A stretch of DNA of 64,000 nucleotides from Rhodoferax sp. (GCF_028688795.1 NZ_JAQTXM010000001.1:1-64000); one strand, 5' to 3'; positions 45,308 to 56,023 are shown, numbered from the stretch's first letter. A program made the numbers and translations. Notes: a model not told the origin generated them from the sequence alone.

Positions 45308-46144
45308 ATGCACCGCAAAGCCCTTACCCCCATCGTTTTCTCCCACGCCAACAGTTTCGGCGCGGCCACCTATGGCATGTTGTTTGGGGAATTGACGGCC
45401 CGTGGCTTTGCTGTGTCGGCCATTGACCAATTTGGCCACGACCCGCGTTACCCGGTCACCAACAACTGGCCGCACCTGGTGCAGCAATTGGTGGATTTCA
45501 CGCAGGCCACGGTCGATGAAACAAAAGAGCCTGTCTTTCTGGTGGGCCACTCATTGGGTGGCTTCCTGAGTTTGATGGCTGCCAGCCAGGCCCCCAAGCT
45601 GGTACGCGGCGTGTTGCTGCTGGATTCGCCCATTGTGGGTGGCTGGCGTGCCGCTGCCTTGGGGCTGGCCAAACACACACAACTTGTGGGCTCGGTGTCG
45701 CCCGGCGCGGTGAGCCGCAAGCGGCGCAAGCATTGGCCCGATGCTGACGCAGCGCTGGCGCATTTCAAGAGCAAAAAAGCCTTCTCTAAATGGCACCCAC
45801 AAGTGCTGGCGGATTACATCGCCCATGGCACCCACGATGAGTTGGTCAATGGCCACACCCAGCGTGTGCTGAGCTTTGAGCGTGAGGTGGAAACCGCTAT
45901 TTACAACACCTTGCCAAGTAACTTTGAGGCACTCATCAAACGCCACCCGGTCAAATGCCCGGTGGCGTTCATGGGCGGCACCCACTCTGCTGAAATCCGT
46001 CAGGTGGGAATGGCCCTGACCCAGCGCATCACCCAGGGCCGCATCATGATGCTCGATGGCAGCCACCTGTTTCCCATGGAAAAACCGTTGGTGACCGCTG
46101 CTGCCATTGAAGCGGCCTTGCTCAACCTACAAAGCCTAGGCTGA
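45308..46144 (+). CDS. Alpha/beta hydrolase
   Basis: 278 residues from the ATG at 45308 (MHRKALTPIVFSHANSFGA). Nucleophile elbow FLVGHSLGGFL; Asp in the LLLDSPIVGG region; terminal catalytic His in LDGSHLFPMEKP. It is cytoplasmic with no signal peptide. The first eight codons of the longer frame are excluded because the family starts here. Substrate unknown. It follows the Anbu gene by 60 bp and might be co-transcribed. Confidence 0.85.
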   Translation: MHRKALTPIVFSHANSFGAATYGMLFGELTARGFAVSAIDQFGHDPRYPVTNNWPHLVQQLVDFTQATVDETKEPVFLVGHSLGGFLSLMAASQAPKLVRGVLLLDSPIVGGWRAAALGLAKHTQLVGSVSPGAVSRKRRKHWPDADAALAHFKSKKAFSKWHPQVLADYIAHGTHDELVNGHTQRVLSFEREVETAIYNTLPSNFEALIKRHPVKCPVAFMGGTHSAEIRQVGMALTQRITQGRIMMLDGSHLFPMEKPLVTAAAIEAALLNLQSLG

Positions 46145-46203
46145 AACTTTGCGGCGCACACCGCAGCCCTGTGCGGCGCGCCAGCTCTGACGTCAGGCAT
46201 TCA

Positions 46204-47037
46204 TCAAGCCGCCCAGGTTACCGTGCCGGTCCAGGCCGTGGCAAGCACCACGATGCCGAAGACAATGCGGTAATACGCAAAACCAACAAAGCTGTGGTTG
46301 GCGATGTAGCGCAACAGCCAGCGAATGCACAGCCAGGCGCTGAAAAACGACACCACCAAGCCCACGGTAAACATCGGCACGTCAGCCATGGACAGCAGCC
46401 CGCGTTCTTTGTACAGGCTGTAGGCTCCCGCACCAATCAGCGTTGGAATGGCCAGGTAGAACGAAAAATCAGTGGCCGCCTTGCGTGACAGACCCAGCAA
46501 CATGCCGCCAATGATGGTGGCACCGCTGCGGCTGGTGCCCGGAATCATGGCCAGGCACTGCACCAGACCAACCTTCAGGGCATCCATCGCCGTCATGGCG
46601 TCTACGTCCTGGATGCGCGCCACGGCAGGATTTTTCTCCTGACGTCGCTCCGCCCAGAGGATGATGAAACCACCGATGATGAAGGTGCTGGCCACCACCA
46701 CCGGGGTGAACAAGTTGGCCTTGATGGCTTTGCCAAACAGAAGGCCCAAAATCACCGCAGGAAAAAACGCAATGGCGACATTCAAGGCAAACCGCTGTGC
46801 CTGTTTTTCGGTAGGAAGCGCCACCACGGTGTCGCGTATTTTTTGCCAGTAGACCAGAATCACAGCAAAGATGGCCCCGGTCTGGATGGCAATGTCAAAC
46901 ACCTTGGCTTTTTCATCGTCAAAGCCCAGCAAGGCACCCGCCAAAATCAAATGCCCGGTGCTTGAAATCGGCAAAAACTCGGTCAACCCCTCTACCAACC
47001 CCATGATGGCGGCCTTGATCAGCAACACAATATCCAC
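46204..47037 (-). CDS. uppP: Undecaprenyl-diphosphatase
   Basis: 277 residues with about eight transmembrane helices. The BacA/UppP motifs are [18 protein letters not shown] and [16 protein letters not shown]. It recycles undecaprenyl diphosphate on the outer face of the inner membrane for cell-wall synthesis and confers some bacitracin resistance. It is divergent from the LON/P-loop fusion gene. Confidence 0.95.
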   Translation of the reverse strand: MDIVLLIKAAIMGLVEGLTEFLPISSTGHLILAGALLGFDDEKAKVFDIAIQTGAIFAVILVYWQKIRDTVVALPTEKQAQRFALNVAIAFFPAVILGLLFGKAIKANLFTPVVVASTFIIGGFIILWAERRQEKNPAVARIQDVDAMTAMDALKVGLVQCLAMIPGTSRSGATIIGGMLLGLSRKAATDFSFYLAIPTLIGAGAYSLYKERGLLSMADVPMFTVGLVVSFFSAWLCIRWLLRYIANHSFVGFAYYRIVFGIVVLATAWTGTVTWAA

Positions 47038-47138
47038 AAAAACTCCCTGATTTAGAACCCGTGGATTATGGCGGGACAGCGCACAGACAAACTCTGGGCA
47101 ATCATGGGATGATCTGCACCAAGATTGAAGTCACTGAC

Positions 47139-48425
47139 ATGTTGCAAGCCCTCACACTTAGCTCCCTCCCGCTGTTCCCGTTGGGCACCGTGCTGTTCCC
47201 TGGCGGCTACCTGCCGCTGCAGATTTTCGAGGTGCGTTACCTTGACATGGTTGGCAAGTGCTTCAAGGCCGAAGCACCGTTTGGCATCGTCACCCTCAAG
47301 CAAGGCAGTGAGGTGCGTCAAGCCCCCTGCAGCGAGGCCGGCGGCGACAGCTTTGCGCAGGAAATCTTTTACCCCGTGGGCACACTGGCACGCATCACCA
47401 GCCTGAGCCGGCCGCAGCCTGGGCTGATGTTGATTCAATGCACAGGGCTGCAGCGCTTTGAAGTCACCCAGCACGAATTGCTCAAGCACGGCTTGTGGGT
47501 GGCCAATGTGAGCGTGATCCCGGATGACCAGCGCGTGCCCATTCCTGATGACCTGCAGCCCGTGGCCAATACGCTTGAGCGGGTCATCAACACCTTGCAG
47601 GCGCAGGGCACCAGCCCTGAGCAAATGCCCATGCAACCGCCCTACCTACTGAACGACTGCGCTTGGGTGGCCAACCGCTGGTGCGAGCTGCTGCCCATGA
47701 CACCAGAGCTCAAAAACCGCCTGATGGCGCTGGACAACCCGCTGGTGCGTCTGGAGCTGGTGAGCGATTTGCTGGAGCGCAACGGTATTTCGACGTGGTT
47801 ACAGAATAAAGTGCTGACTTCGGAGAAACACACCATGAGCATTCGTTACACCAACGTCATCAACCACCTGCCTGAGACCAAAATGCGTCTTTACCCCACC
47901 AAGGTGATCAACATCATTGGCGGGCCGGGCAGCGACAAATCGCTGTTTTCAGCGGCCATCGTTTTGTATTTGAGCCTGCGCGGCAAAACGGTGGAAACCA
48001 TTCCTGATTACGCCAAGTCACTGGTCTGGCAGCAAAATTTCGAGGTGCTGAAAAACCAGTATTTCATTGCCCAGCGCCAATATGAAATGCTCAAGCTGAT
48101 TGACGGCCAGGTGCATTTTTTGATCACCGAATGCTCACTGCCCCAGATTTTGTTTTACAACGAAAACTACGCCGACAACATTTGCGACATAGCCAAAACC
48201 CGCGAGCAAATTCTGGAGTGGTACCGCCAGAACGACAACATCAACATTCTGGTGCAGCGCGGCGACAAAAATTACGTGCGCACCGGCCGTTTTCAGGACG
48301 AAGAACAAGCGCGTGAAGTGGACCAGGGCCTGCGTGAAATTCTGGACCGCGAGCACCTGCCCTACACCGTGTTGCCACCTGATGTGACCACCATCAACGC
48401 ATTCGCCGAGTCACTGCTGGTGTAA
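47139..48425 (+). CDS. LON substrate-binding domain fused to a P-loop NTPase-like domain
   Basis: 428 residues from the ATG at 47139 (MLQALTLSSLPLFPLGTVLF); earlier in-frame starts exist at 47061 and 47109. Residues 10-215 are a stand-alone-type LON (Lon N-terminal) domain. From about residue 233 the protein becomes an AAA/kinase-like P-loop domain of the kind common in phages (IIGGPGSDKS, EXXXDYAKSLVW-like DYAKSLVWQQ, LITECSLPQ). The P-loop has Asp in place of the Gly before Lys, so nucleotide binding may be impaired. An internal GGAG and ATG at 47835 could start the second domain separately as 196 residues. Confidence 0.75.
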   Translation: MLQALTLSSLPLFPLGTVLFPGGYLPLQIFEVRYLDMVGKCFKAEAPFGIVTLKQGSEVRQAPCSEAGGDSFAQEIFYPVGTLARITSLSRPQPGLMLIQCTGLQRFEVTQHELLKHGLWVANVSVIPDDQRVPIPDDLQPVANTLERVINTLQAQGTSPEQMPMQPPYLLNDCAWVANRWCELLPMTPELKNRLMALDNPLVRLELVSDLLERNGISTWLQNKVLTSEKHTMSIRYTNVINHLPETKMRLYPTKVINIIGGPGSDKSLFSAAIVLYLSLRGKTVETIPDYAKSLVWQQNFEVLKNQYFIAQRQYEMLKLIDGQVHFLITECSLPQILFYNENYADNICDIAKTREQILEWYRQNDNINILVQRGDKNYVRTGRFQDEEQAREVDQGLREILDREHLPYTVLPPDVTTINAFAESLLV

Positions 48426-49604
48426 GGGCAGCCATGAGGAAAAGGCGGCGTTGATGCGCTCTTCATTGCGCTGCCACCAAATCCCCAGGGCCACCACGCC
48501 CAGGCCCAACAGGGTCAGCGCAAACGGAAACATCAGGCTGTCGCCAAACACCTTGTAGGACAGGTAGCCCAAATACATGGCCACACCCAGGCCACCAAAC
48601 ACCGTGAACACCCGTCGGCCCAAGGCCGCGCCGACAAACACCAGCACCACATTGATCAGGCAATACACCGCCTTGCCTATTTCTGAATCAGAGTCGCGCA
48701 GGTTCAAACCGCCCCAAAACATCAGCGTGCCAAAAAGGTACAACCAAAAGGCATAGTCTTGGCGCCACTCGGGCGCTGTGGCGCGCCGGCAGCGCACGTC
48801 CACCCACAGGGCGATGAACACGGTGGCAATGCCAAACACCAAAGACACGTCGCGAATGAACTTCCAGTCCCACAGACCCACGTCGGTCCACAGGGCATGG
48901 GCCACGTCCATGTTCATGTACCACAGCGTCACCGCAATCGGCATCACCATGAACGGCAGGCGGTAGCGCCACAGCATCACCACCCCGGCAATCAGCGTGG
49001 CAAATTCAAGCGTCAGCCAACGCCAGTTGACGTGGGTGTGGTAGGCCGAAAAACTGCTCAAGCCCCCCGGCGGCCACAACCCCAAGCCGTGCTGCACCGA
49101 CCACACCACCAGTGGCACCAGCACCACGGCCAGCGTGGCCAAAATTCCGGCTGGAACCGGCAGGCTGCGTTTTTTCAAATGGTCAGCTACCAACAAGCAG
49201 GCCAGCAAATAACCCGTGCCAATCAATGCCAGACCCCAGGCGCCAAAAGACTGCCAGCCCAAGGTCATGAAAAGAGACATGGCCCCAATCGCAACCATGC
49301 CGCCAAAGTAATACAAGGTGTTGGTGAAACTGAAACGCGGCCCGCCCTGCGGCGCAGATGGCGCCTTCACCAAGGATGCCGCAGCAACGGCAGGAGCCTG
49401 TGTCACGCAGCCGTCGGCCACCCAACGCGCCCACAGCGGTCGCGCCTCTGCCGCAGCAATGGCACCCGCAGCCACAGCCGCCTCAATGTCGCTCCAACCC
49501 AGGATGAGCCGCACGCCGGGCTGAAAAATGTCGTCAACCGCAGGTGCCTCAGACGGGCGGGGGGAGGCGCCGATGACTCGGGTGTCTTCAAAATCTTTGC
49601 TCAT
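48411..49604 (-). CDS. Multi-pass membrane protein (DUF2157-like)
   Basis: 397 residues. A soluble N-terminal 110 residues include an Ala-rich helical stretch resembling a DUF2157 start. At least nine transmembrane helices follow from FTNTLYYFGGMVAIGAMSLF onwards. No catalytic motif is seen. Its 3' end overlaps the convergent LON fusion gene by 15 bp. Function unknown. Confidence 0.75.
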   Translation of the reverse strand: MSKDFEDTRVIGASPRPSEAPAVDDIFQPGVRLILGWSDIEAAVAAGAIAAAEARPLWARWVADGCVTQAPAVAAASLVKAPSAPQGGPRFSFTNTLYYFGGMVAIGAMSLFMTLGWQSFGAWGLALIGTGYLLACLLVADHLKKRSLPVPAGILATLAVVLVPLVVWSVQHGLGLWPPGGLSSFSAYHTHVNWRWLTLEFATLIAGVVMLWRYRLPFMVMPIAVTLWYMNMDVAHALWTDVGLWDWKFIRDVSLVFGIATVFIALWVDVRCRRATAPEWRQDYAFWLYLFGTLMFWGGLNLRDSDSEIGKAVYCLINVVLVFVGAALGRRVFTVFGGLGVAMYLGYLSYKVFGDSLMFPFALTLLGLGVVALGIWWQRNEERINAAFSSWLPLHQQ

Positions 49605-49698
49605 GGCAGCTTGCTTTCCTGATTGACGGGCTCACTGGTACGCACCATACCGCAGTTCATCCAGTGGCAAACCGGGGGTGCCGACTAAAATTGTTTAC

Positions 49699-51528
<1,830 letters not shown>

Positions 51529-51556
51529 CACCGGAGTCACAAGGTCTAATTGCTTC

Positions 51557-51589
51557 AATATAAGGAATAAAAAAATGAAACCTTATATT
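51557..51589 (+). promoter_or_regulatory. Hairpin in the leader of the NACHT operon
   Basis: AATATAAGG (51557-51565) pairs perfectly with CCTTATATT (51581-51589) across a 15-nt A-rich loop. The left arm contains the AAGG of the SD for the leader ORF, so pairing would hide it. This may be an operator dyad or an RNA switch; only the symmetry is observed. Confidence 0.5.
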
Positions 51590-51598
51590 AAAAAATAA
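51575..51598 (+). CDS. Possible leader peptide MKPYIKK upstream of the NACHT gene
   Basis: ATG to TAA gives seven residues. AAGGA (51562-51566) lies eight bases upstream, a good SD. Codons 2-5 lie in the right arm of the hairpin. The stop is 21 bases before the NACHT start. It could be a regulatory upstream ORF or chance in AT-rich DNA. Confidence 0.25.
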   Translation: MKPYIKK

Positions 51599-51619
51599 AA
51601 ACATACAGGGAGAAAATAA

Positions 51620-53728
51620 ATGGAACTAAAATTAAAAAGAAAACTTGAAGATATATATAAAATATATGGATTTGAGTTAGCAAAAAATTACGTATCAGAC
51701 AAAGTAATAGTTTTTACTTTAAAAACAGGATATTTTGACAATGCAGACATTGTCCCATTATCTGAAACATCTAGCACAGATCAAGCATTCAAAGACTTTT
51801 CTGCGACTGGATATGCATGTACAAAACGTCAATTCCTAGATTCAAGTGAGGCGGAGCGTCAATTATTTAAAGGGTTCTTTTCGGTCGACTCAATTCTTCA
51901 TCGACTTGAAAATGATTACATTCGCTTCACAACAGCAATTGTCTCACCCATTGCAGACGATGCAAAATACGAGTACATAAATGCTCCTTATAAGGTAAAC
52001 GGCAAGATTGGAGTAGAAACTCCGGCAAATGAAATACTATCACGGCTTAAATCAAATAAACCAACACTTTTTTTAATAGAAGCCGCTGCTGGTTTCGGAA
52101 AAACTTGTACAGCATATGAAATTGTTCATTCATTAAAAGAAAAAGGGGAATATCTACCATTATTCTCTGAACTCTCAAGAAATCGTCAAGCACGTGTATT
52201 TAGGTACATTCTTTTAGATGAAATAGACAGAACATTCCCCGCTTTGAGTTCTAGACTTGTACAAGCGGAAATGACAAATGGGCGAGTGATAACAATCCTT
52301 GATGGCTTCGATGAATTACTTCGAAAGACAGATGACGGGAATGAGTTTGAAAGTCGCGAGCCTATGCTTGAGACAATTGGTGAATTTTTGACAGGCAATG
52401 CAAAAATTGTTTTAACAACAAGAAGAACCGTTTTATTTGAAGGTGATGCATTTCATACATGGATAGACAAGCACTCTACTGACTTTGATTTTGTTCGTAT
52501 AAGGCTTAATGAACCAAGAGTATCAGACTGGCTGCCACAAAGTAGATTTGAAGCATTAAATAAATCTGATCTTAATATTTCAAATTTAGCCAATCCCGTA
52601 CTACTATCTTACTTAAGACTTATTTCCGATGATAAATTTTATTCCGCCATAGAATCACCGCATGAACTTATAGACAAGTATTTTGAGTTCATGTTAGAGC
52701 GCGAGCGTAAACGTCAAGACCTGCGAATTGGAATTGAATCCCAAGAGAAAATATTAGAATCAATTGCTGATGATATGATTGAATATAGCTATACCTCAGA
52801 GCAGAGAGACTATATAGTTGATCACATTCAGAAAGTAAACTCAAAAATAATTGACGAGTCGTTGCTATCCTACCCAGCCACAGAAAGGCCGACAAAGGAA
52901 GAAATTGCAAACAAGTTAGCAAGCCATGCACTACTAGATCGTAGTAGCAGGGAACCAAATAAAATCGGCTTTATAAATGAATTTGTTTTTGGCCATTTTA
53001 TTGCCAAAAATATAATAAAAGCAAAAGAATGGATCAATGACGACCTTCGATTCATCGAGCCGGCAATAGTTTCTTATCAGCCGCGTACAGCAGATATGAA
53101 GACAACGCTATGGAACAAGTTATCCGCTTCAACTGAATTCCTCTCAATATCAAACAAAATAGATATAAGCCTACGCTTAAAAAACTGCATTGATTTTGAG
53201 TTAAAAGATGGAGAAGCCGAAGGCCTAGAAATTGAAAAAATTGAAATCGGAACTCTTTCAATTAAAAATTTCCAATTTAACGAATGCATTTTTAAAAACT
53301 GTGGATTTAAACTTAATAATCTTTCAGACGTTACATTTTTGAATTGTAAATTCTATGAAAATAAAATTTTAGAAGACATATCGACCGGTCCAGTTCATTT
53401 ACTCGGACCAATTGGTGATCAAGAATTCATTCAAAATTTACTAGCTGCACTTGGTCCAGCACCAGAAGAAATACAACCTGACAGACAGCTAAGTTTAGAA
53501 AAATTTATCTTAGAAAAGTTTTGGCCTGTCGGTCGCGAAACAATAACGCACAAACATCGTCCAATAAAAGGACTTTGTGCAAACAGCGGTGACTACCGCC
53601 CAACTGAGCTATACGAAGCTATTTCATCCCTAAAGAAAAAAAATATTCTTTTATCGCCAATGCGTGTTTCTTTCGTTGAACTTAACTTCAATGAGCTTCA
53701 AGCAATAAAAGACATAATTTCTCGCTGA
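51620..53728 (+). CDS. NACHT-domain STAND NTPase (NLR-like), putative defence sensor
   Basis: 702 residues preceded by AGGGAG seven bases before the ATG. An uncharacterised N-terminal region (1-145) leads to a NACHT NTPase: Walker A AAAGFGKT (155-162), Walker B ITILDGFDELL with Asp228, Asp231, Glu232, and sensor VLTTRR near 265-269. The winged-helix end is NEFVFGHFIA near 450. A pentapeptide-like stretch (FQFNECIFKNCGFKL, then FLNCKF) lies at about 550-580, followed by a winged-helix-like tail. Such NTPases are bacterial relatives of eukaryotic NLRs and many are anti-phage sensors. The gene is very AT-rich compared with glnS, so probably acquired. The next gene starts one base after its stop. 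Confidence 0.85.
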   Translation: MELKLKRKLEDIYKIYGFELAKNYVSDKVIVFTLKTGYFDNADIVPLSETSSTDQAFKDFSATGYACTKRQFLDSSEAERQLFKGFFSVDSILHRLENDYIRFTTAIVSPIADDAKYEYINAPYKVNGKIGVETPANEILSRLKSNKPTLFLIEAAAGFGKTCTAYEIVHSLKEKGEYLPLFSELSRNRQARVFRYILLDEIDRTFPALSSRLVQAEMTNGRVITILDGFDELLRKTDDGNEFESREPMLETIGEFLTGNAKIVLTTRRTVLFEGDAFHTWIDKHSTDFDFVRIRLNEPRVSDWLPQSRFEALNKSDLNISNLANPVLLSYLRLISDDKFYSAIESPHELIDKYFEFMLERERKRQDLRIGIESQEKILESIADDMIEYSYTSEQRDYIVDHIQKVNSKIIDESLLSYPATERPTKEEIANKLASHALLDRSSREPNKIGFINEFVFGHFIAKNIIKAKEWINDDLRFIEPAIVSYQPRTADMKTTLWNKLSASTEFLSISNKIDISLRLKNCIDFELKDGEAEGLEIEKIEIGTLSIKNFQFNECIFKNCGFKLNNLSDVTFLNCKFYENKILEDISTGPVHLLGPIGDQEFIQNLLAALGPAPEEIQPDRQLSLEKFILEKFWPVGRETITHKHRPIKGLCANSGDYRPTELYEAISSLKKKNILLSPMRVSFVELNFNELQAIKDIISR

Positions 53729-53729
53729 T

Positions 53730-54617
53730 ATGCAAAGTAATTACAAATACCTTGCAGATGTTCTTCGACGTCAAATTGAAGACACTCTTTTCCGAGTAGG
53801 AATTCTATGTCGAGTTTTTTCACGAGGAAAAGATGAAAAATCATTAAATGACAAACTAACCCGCGAAACAAATAAATACTCAATTACAGGAAAATTAATT
53901 CAAGACACAATTGGAATACGTGTTGCATTATATTTCTCAGAAGATATCGAGGTTGTAAAACAGTTGCTATGTGACAAATATGAGGTTGATAAAAATAGCT
54001 CTGTAATTGACACACCAAAAACTGACCAATTTACAGTAAGCCGATACAATCTTATTTTTAAAACCCCATCTGACTACATTAATGAACATAAAATTGCAAT
54101 TGGAAAAATGCCTATTGATTATTGTTTCGAGGTCCAACTCAGAAGTATTCTTTCAGAAGGTTGGCATGAAGTAGAGCATGACCTTCGGTATAAGAGCAAA
54201 TCTTACTGGGAAGGACAAGATGATCTTAGTCGCATGCTAAATGGAATCGTGGCAACTCTTGAAACAGCAGAATGGAGCATGCGCCGAATATTTGATGACT
54301 TGGCATATCGACATTATAAAAATAAAAACTGGATCGCCATGCTTCACAGTAAACTACGCATGCGTGTTGCCCCTCATTTATCACATGAAATATTAACATT
54401 TCTTAATGAAAACAATGATGCAGCTAAAGATGCTTCAAGAATTGACAGAATTGAAGTTATAAGAGTACTTTCGCAGGCAAAACCACGAATCCCCGTCACT
54501 CTAGACAATATAATTTATATTTGGAACTTACTACATAAAAAAGATTTAATTCTTCTTAAAATAACACCAAATATAATTTCCACAGCACTAGAAGATCTAG
54601 AATATATATCAGTTTAG
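53730..54617 (+). CDS. RelA/SpoT-type nucleotide synthetase domain protein (SAS-like effector)
   Basis: 295 residues. The synthetase motifs are intact: Arg32-x-Lys34-x3-Ser38-x3-Lys42 (the RxKxxxSxxxK pyrophosphate-transfer loop), Asp59-x2-Gly62-x-Arg64 (QDTIGIRV), and FEVQLRSILSEGWHEVEHDL, equivalent to ExQ(I/L)RT...WxExEHDL. SRYNLIF replaces the usual GYxSxH strand. There is no HD hydrolase domain; the last 100 residues are helical and unrecognised. It would transfer pyrophosphate to a nucleotide or RNA end, as in alarmone synthetases and toxSAS toxins. It has no own SD, so it is coupled to the NACHT gene. Confidence 0.85.
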   Translation: MQSNYKYLADVLRRQIEDTLFRVGILCRVFSRGKDEKSLNDKLTRETNKYSITGKLIQDTIGIRVALYFSEDIEVVKQLLCDKYEVDKNSSVIDTPKTDQFTVSRYNLIFKTPSDYINEHKIAIGKMPIDYCFEVQLRSILSEGWHEVEHDLRYKSKSYWEGQDDLSRMLNGIVATLETAEWSMRRIFDDLAYRHYKNKNWIAMLHSKLRMRVAPHLSHEILTFLNENNDAAKDASRIDRIEVIRVLSQAKPRIPVTLDNIIYIWNLLHKKDLILLKITPNIISTALEDLEYISV

Positions 54618-54644
54618 CGCTATATATCTCCATCGATTCTTTAA

Positions 54645-55529
54645 ATGCCCCGCCCCCAAACCATCCAAATCTACCTCCCCACAGGCGACCCGCGCGGCAT
54701 GCGGGTGGCTGAGATCACGACGCGCATTGTTCGCGTGATCGAAGTGCCGCGCAGCCAGTTGGCTGAGTTCCTCAAGCTGCCCGAGGCGCAGCAGGTGGGT
54801 GTGTACTTCTTGCTGGGCGAGCTGTCGGAGGCGGGTTTGCCGCGCGTGTACATCGGCCAGTCCGGCTGCGTTGGCACCCGGCTGGTGCAGCACAACCAAA
54901 ACAAAGACTTCTGGAACCGGGCGCTGGTGGTGATTTCGCTCACCAACAGCCTGACGCAAACGCACGCGCTGTTTCTGGAGTGGTTTGCCATTCAGCAGGC
55001 AACCCAGGCCGGGCGCTACAGCCTGGAGAACGGCAACGCCGGGGCTCGGCCTCACACGCCCGCGCCACTGGAGGCGGACTGCCACGAGATTTTCGAGACC
55101 GCTGCCACACTCGTCGCCACGCTGGGCCAGCCGATCTTTGAGCCGCTCACCGGCGCGCCGCAGCAGACGGATGGCAAGCCCCAGGCGCCAGAGTTGTTTT
55201 ATTGCAAAGGGCCGCAGGCCAACGCTGTGGGTGAATACACCTCCGAGGGTTTCGTGGTTCACAAGGGCTCGACCACTCGCCTCATCAACGTGGCGTCCAT
55301 TGACGGCACCCCGCAAGTGCGCTTTCGCCAGCAATTGGTGACGGATGGCGTGCTGACGCAGAGCGGCGACTCCTACGTTTTCACGCGCGATTACTTGTTC
55401 ACCAGCCCCAGCTTGGCCGCATGTGTCGTGATGGGCCGCTCGGCTAACGGCTGGCTGGAGTGGAAGACAGATCACGGTCAGACTTTGGACAGCGCCAAGC
55501 GCCAGACGGTGAGTTTGGAAGCCGGGTAG
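54645..55529 (+). CDS. GIY-YIG nuclease family protein with DUF4357
   Basis: 294 residues. The GIY-YIG core is visible as VGVYFLLGELSEAG, RVYIGQSGCVGTRLVQH with the usual Arg, and Glu in HALFLEWFA. The C-terminal third (GFVVHKGSTTRLI ... LTQSGDSYVFTRDYLF and SPSLAACVVMGRSANGW) is DUF4357. This combination is common in accessory and defence regions; the physiological role is unknown. It is GC-rich, unlike the two preceding genes, and 27 bp downstream of them. Repeat copy H begins just after its stop. Confidence 0.87.
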   Translation: MPRPQTIQIYLPTGDPRGMRVAEITTRIVRVIEVPRSQLAEFLKLPEAQQVGVYFLLGELSEAGLPRVYIGQSGCVGTRLVQHNQNKDFWNRALVVISLTNSLTQTHALFLEWFAIQQATQAGRYSLENGNAGARPHTPAPLEADCHEIFETAATLVATLGQPIFEPLTGAPQQTDGKPQAPELFYCKGPQANAVGEYTSEGFVVHKGSTTRLINVASIDGTPQVRFRQQLVTDGVLTQSGDSYVFTRDYLFTSPSLAACVVMGRSANGWLEWKTDHGQTLDSAKRQTVSLEAG

Positions 55530-55595
55530 TCGCTATCTTTTAAATAGCTACTTGCGCATATAAGACGTGGGCTAGAGGCTAATTTTGCATATAAG
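55530..55595. repeat. Dispersed repeat copy H
   Basis: CGCTATCTTTTAAATAGCTA, then CTTGCGCATATAAG, GTGGGCTAGAGGC and TAATTTTGCATATAA. It is a complete copy and supplies the first codons of the following MNT frame. Confidence 0.75.
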
Positions 55596-55905
55596 TTATG
55601 CCAACCTAATCCAATCCCCTCAAAAATTCACCCATGCACCCTGCCAGCGCTACCGCATCAGTCGGCTGGAGGTGTTTGGCTCGGTCGCACGGGCAGACGA
55701 CTTCAACCCAGCCAGCAGCGACGCCGACTTTTTGGTGGAATTCGCACCCGACGCATTGCCCGGCCTTGATACGTTTTTCGACGCCAAGGCTGATTTAGAA
55801 AAATTGTTGGGTCGTGGCGTGGATTTGATAGAACCGGGCGCCGTGCGCAACCCCTTTGTGCTGGCCAGCATCAACCGCAACCGCGAAGCCGTCTATGCAG
55901 CGTGA
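55585..55905 (+). CDS. MNT-type nucleotidyltransferase (MntA antitoxin-like)
   Basis: About 106 residues from a TTG at 55585; no ATG in frame precedes the domain. The minimal nucleotidyltransferase motif is VFGSVARADDFNPASSDADF (GSxxR, then DxD equivalent), followed by LVEF and a C-terminal helix. Such proteins pair with HEPN toxins and inactivate them by adenylylation. The first ten residues come from repeat H, so the native N-terminus may be lost. The stop overlaps the start of a broken HEPN gene. Confidence 0.8.
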   Translation: MHISYANLIQSPQKFTHAPCQRYRISRLEVFGSVARADDFNPASSDADFLVEFAPDALPGLDTFFDAKADLEKLLGRGVDLIEPGAVRNPFVLASINRNREAVYAA

Positions 55906-56023
55906 TCCGCGCGCCTTTCTATGGGACGTCCGCTAGGCGGCGTTGGCGATCCAGTCATTCCCGGCTGGGATGGATGCAGCTGTATTTGCAGCCAACGAGA
56001 TGGCACAGTCGGCTGTAGAGCGC
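55895..56023 (+). pseudogene. Broken HEPN toxin (HepT-like)
   Basis: ATG at 55895 overlaps the MNT stop and reads MQRDPRAFLWDVR, then TAG (55934). The same frame continues AALAIQSFPAGMDAAVFAANE and AQSAVER before similarity ends. This matches the HepT N-terminal half (RDPRAYLWDVREAA and so on) with the expected Glu codon GAG changed to TAG, and the second half with the RNase motif gone. The toxin is therefore inactive, leaving a solitary MNT. Confidence 0.8.
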
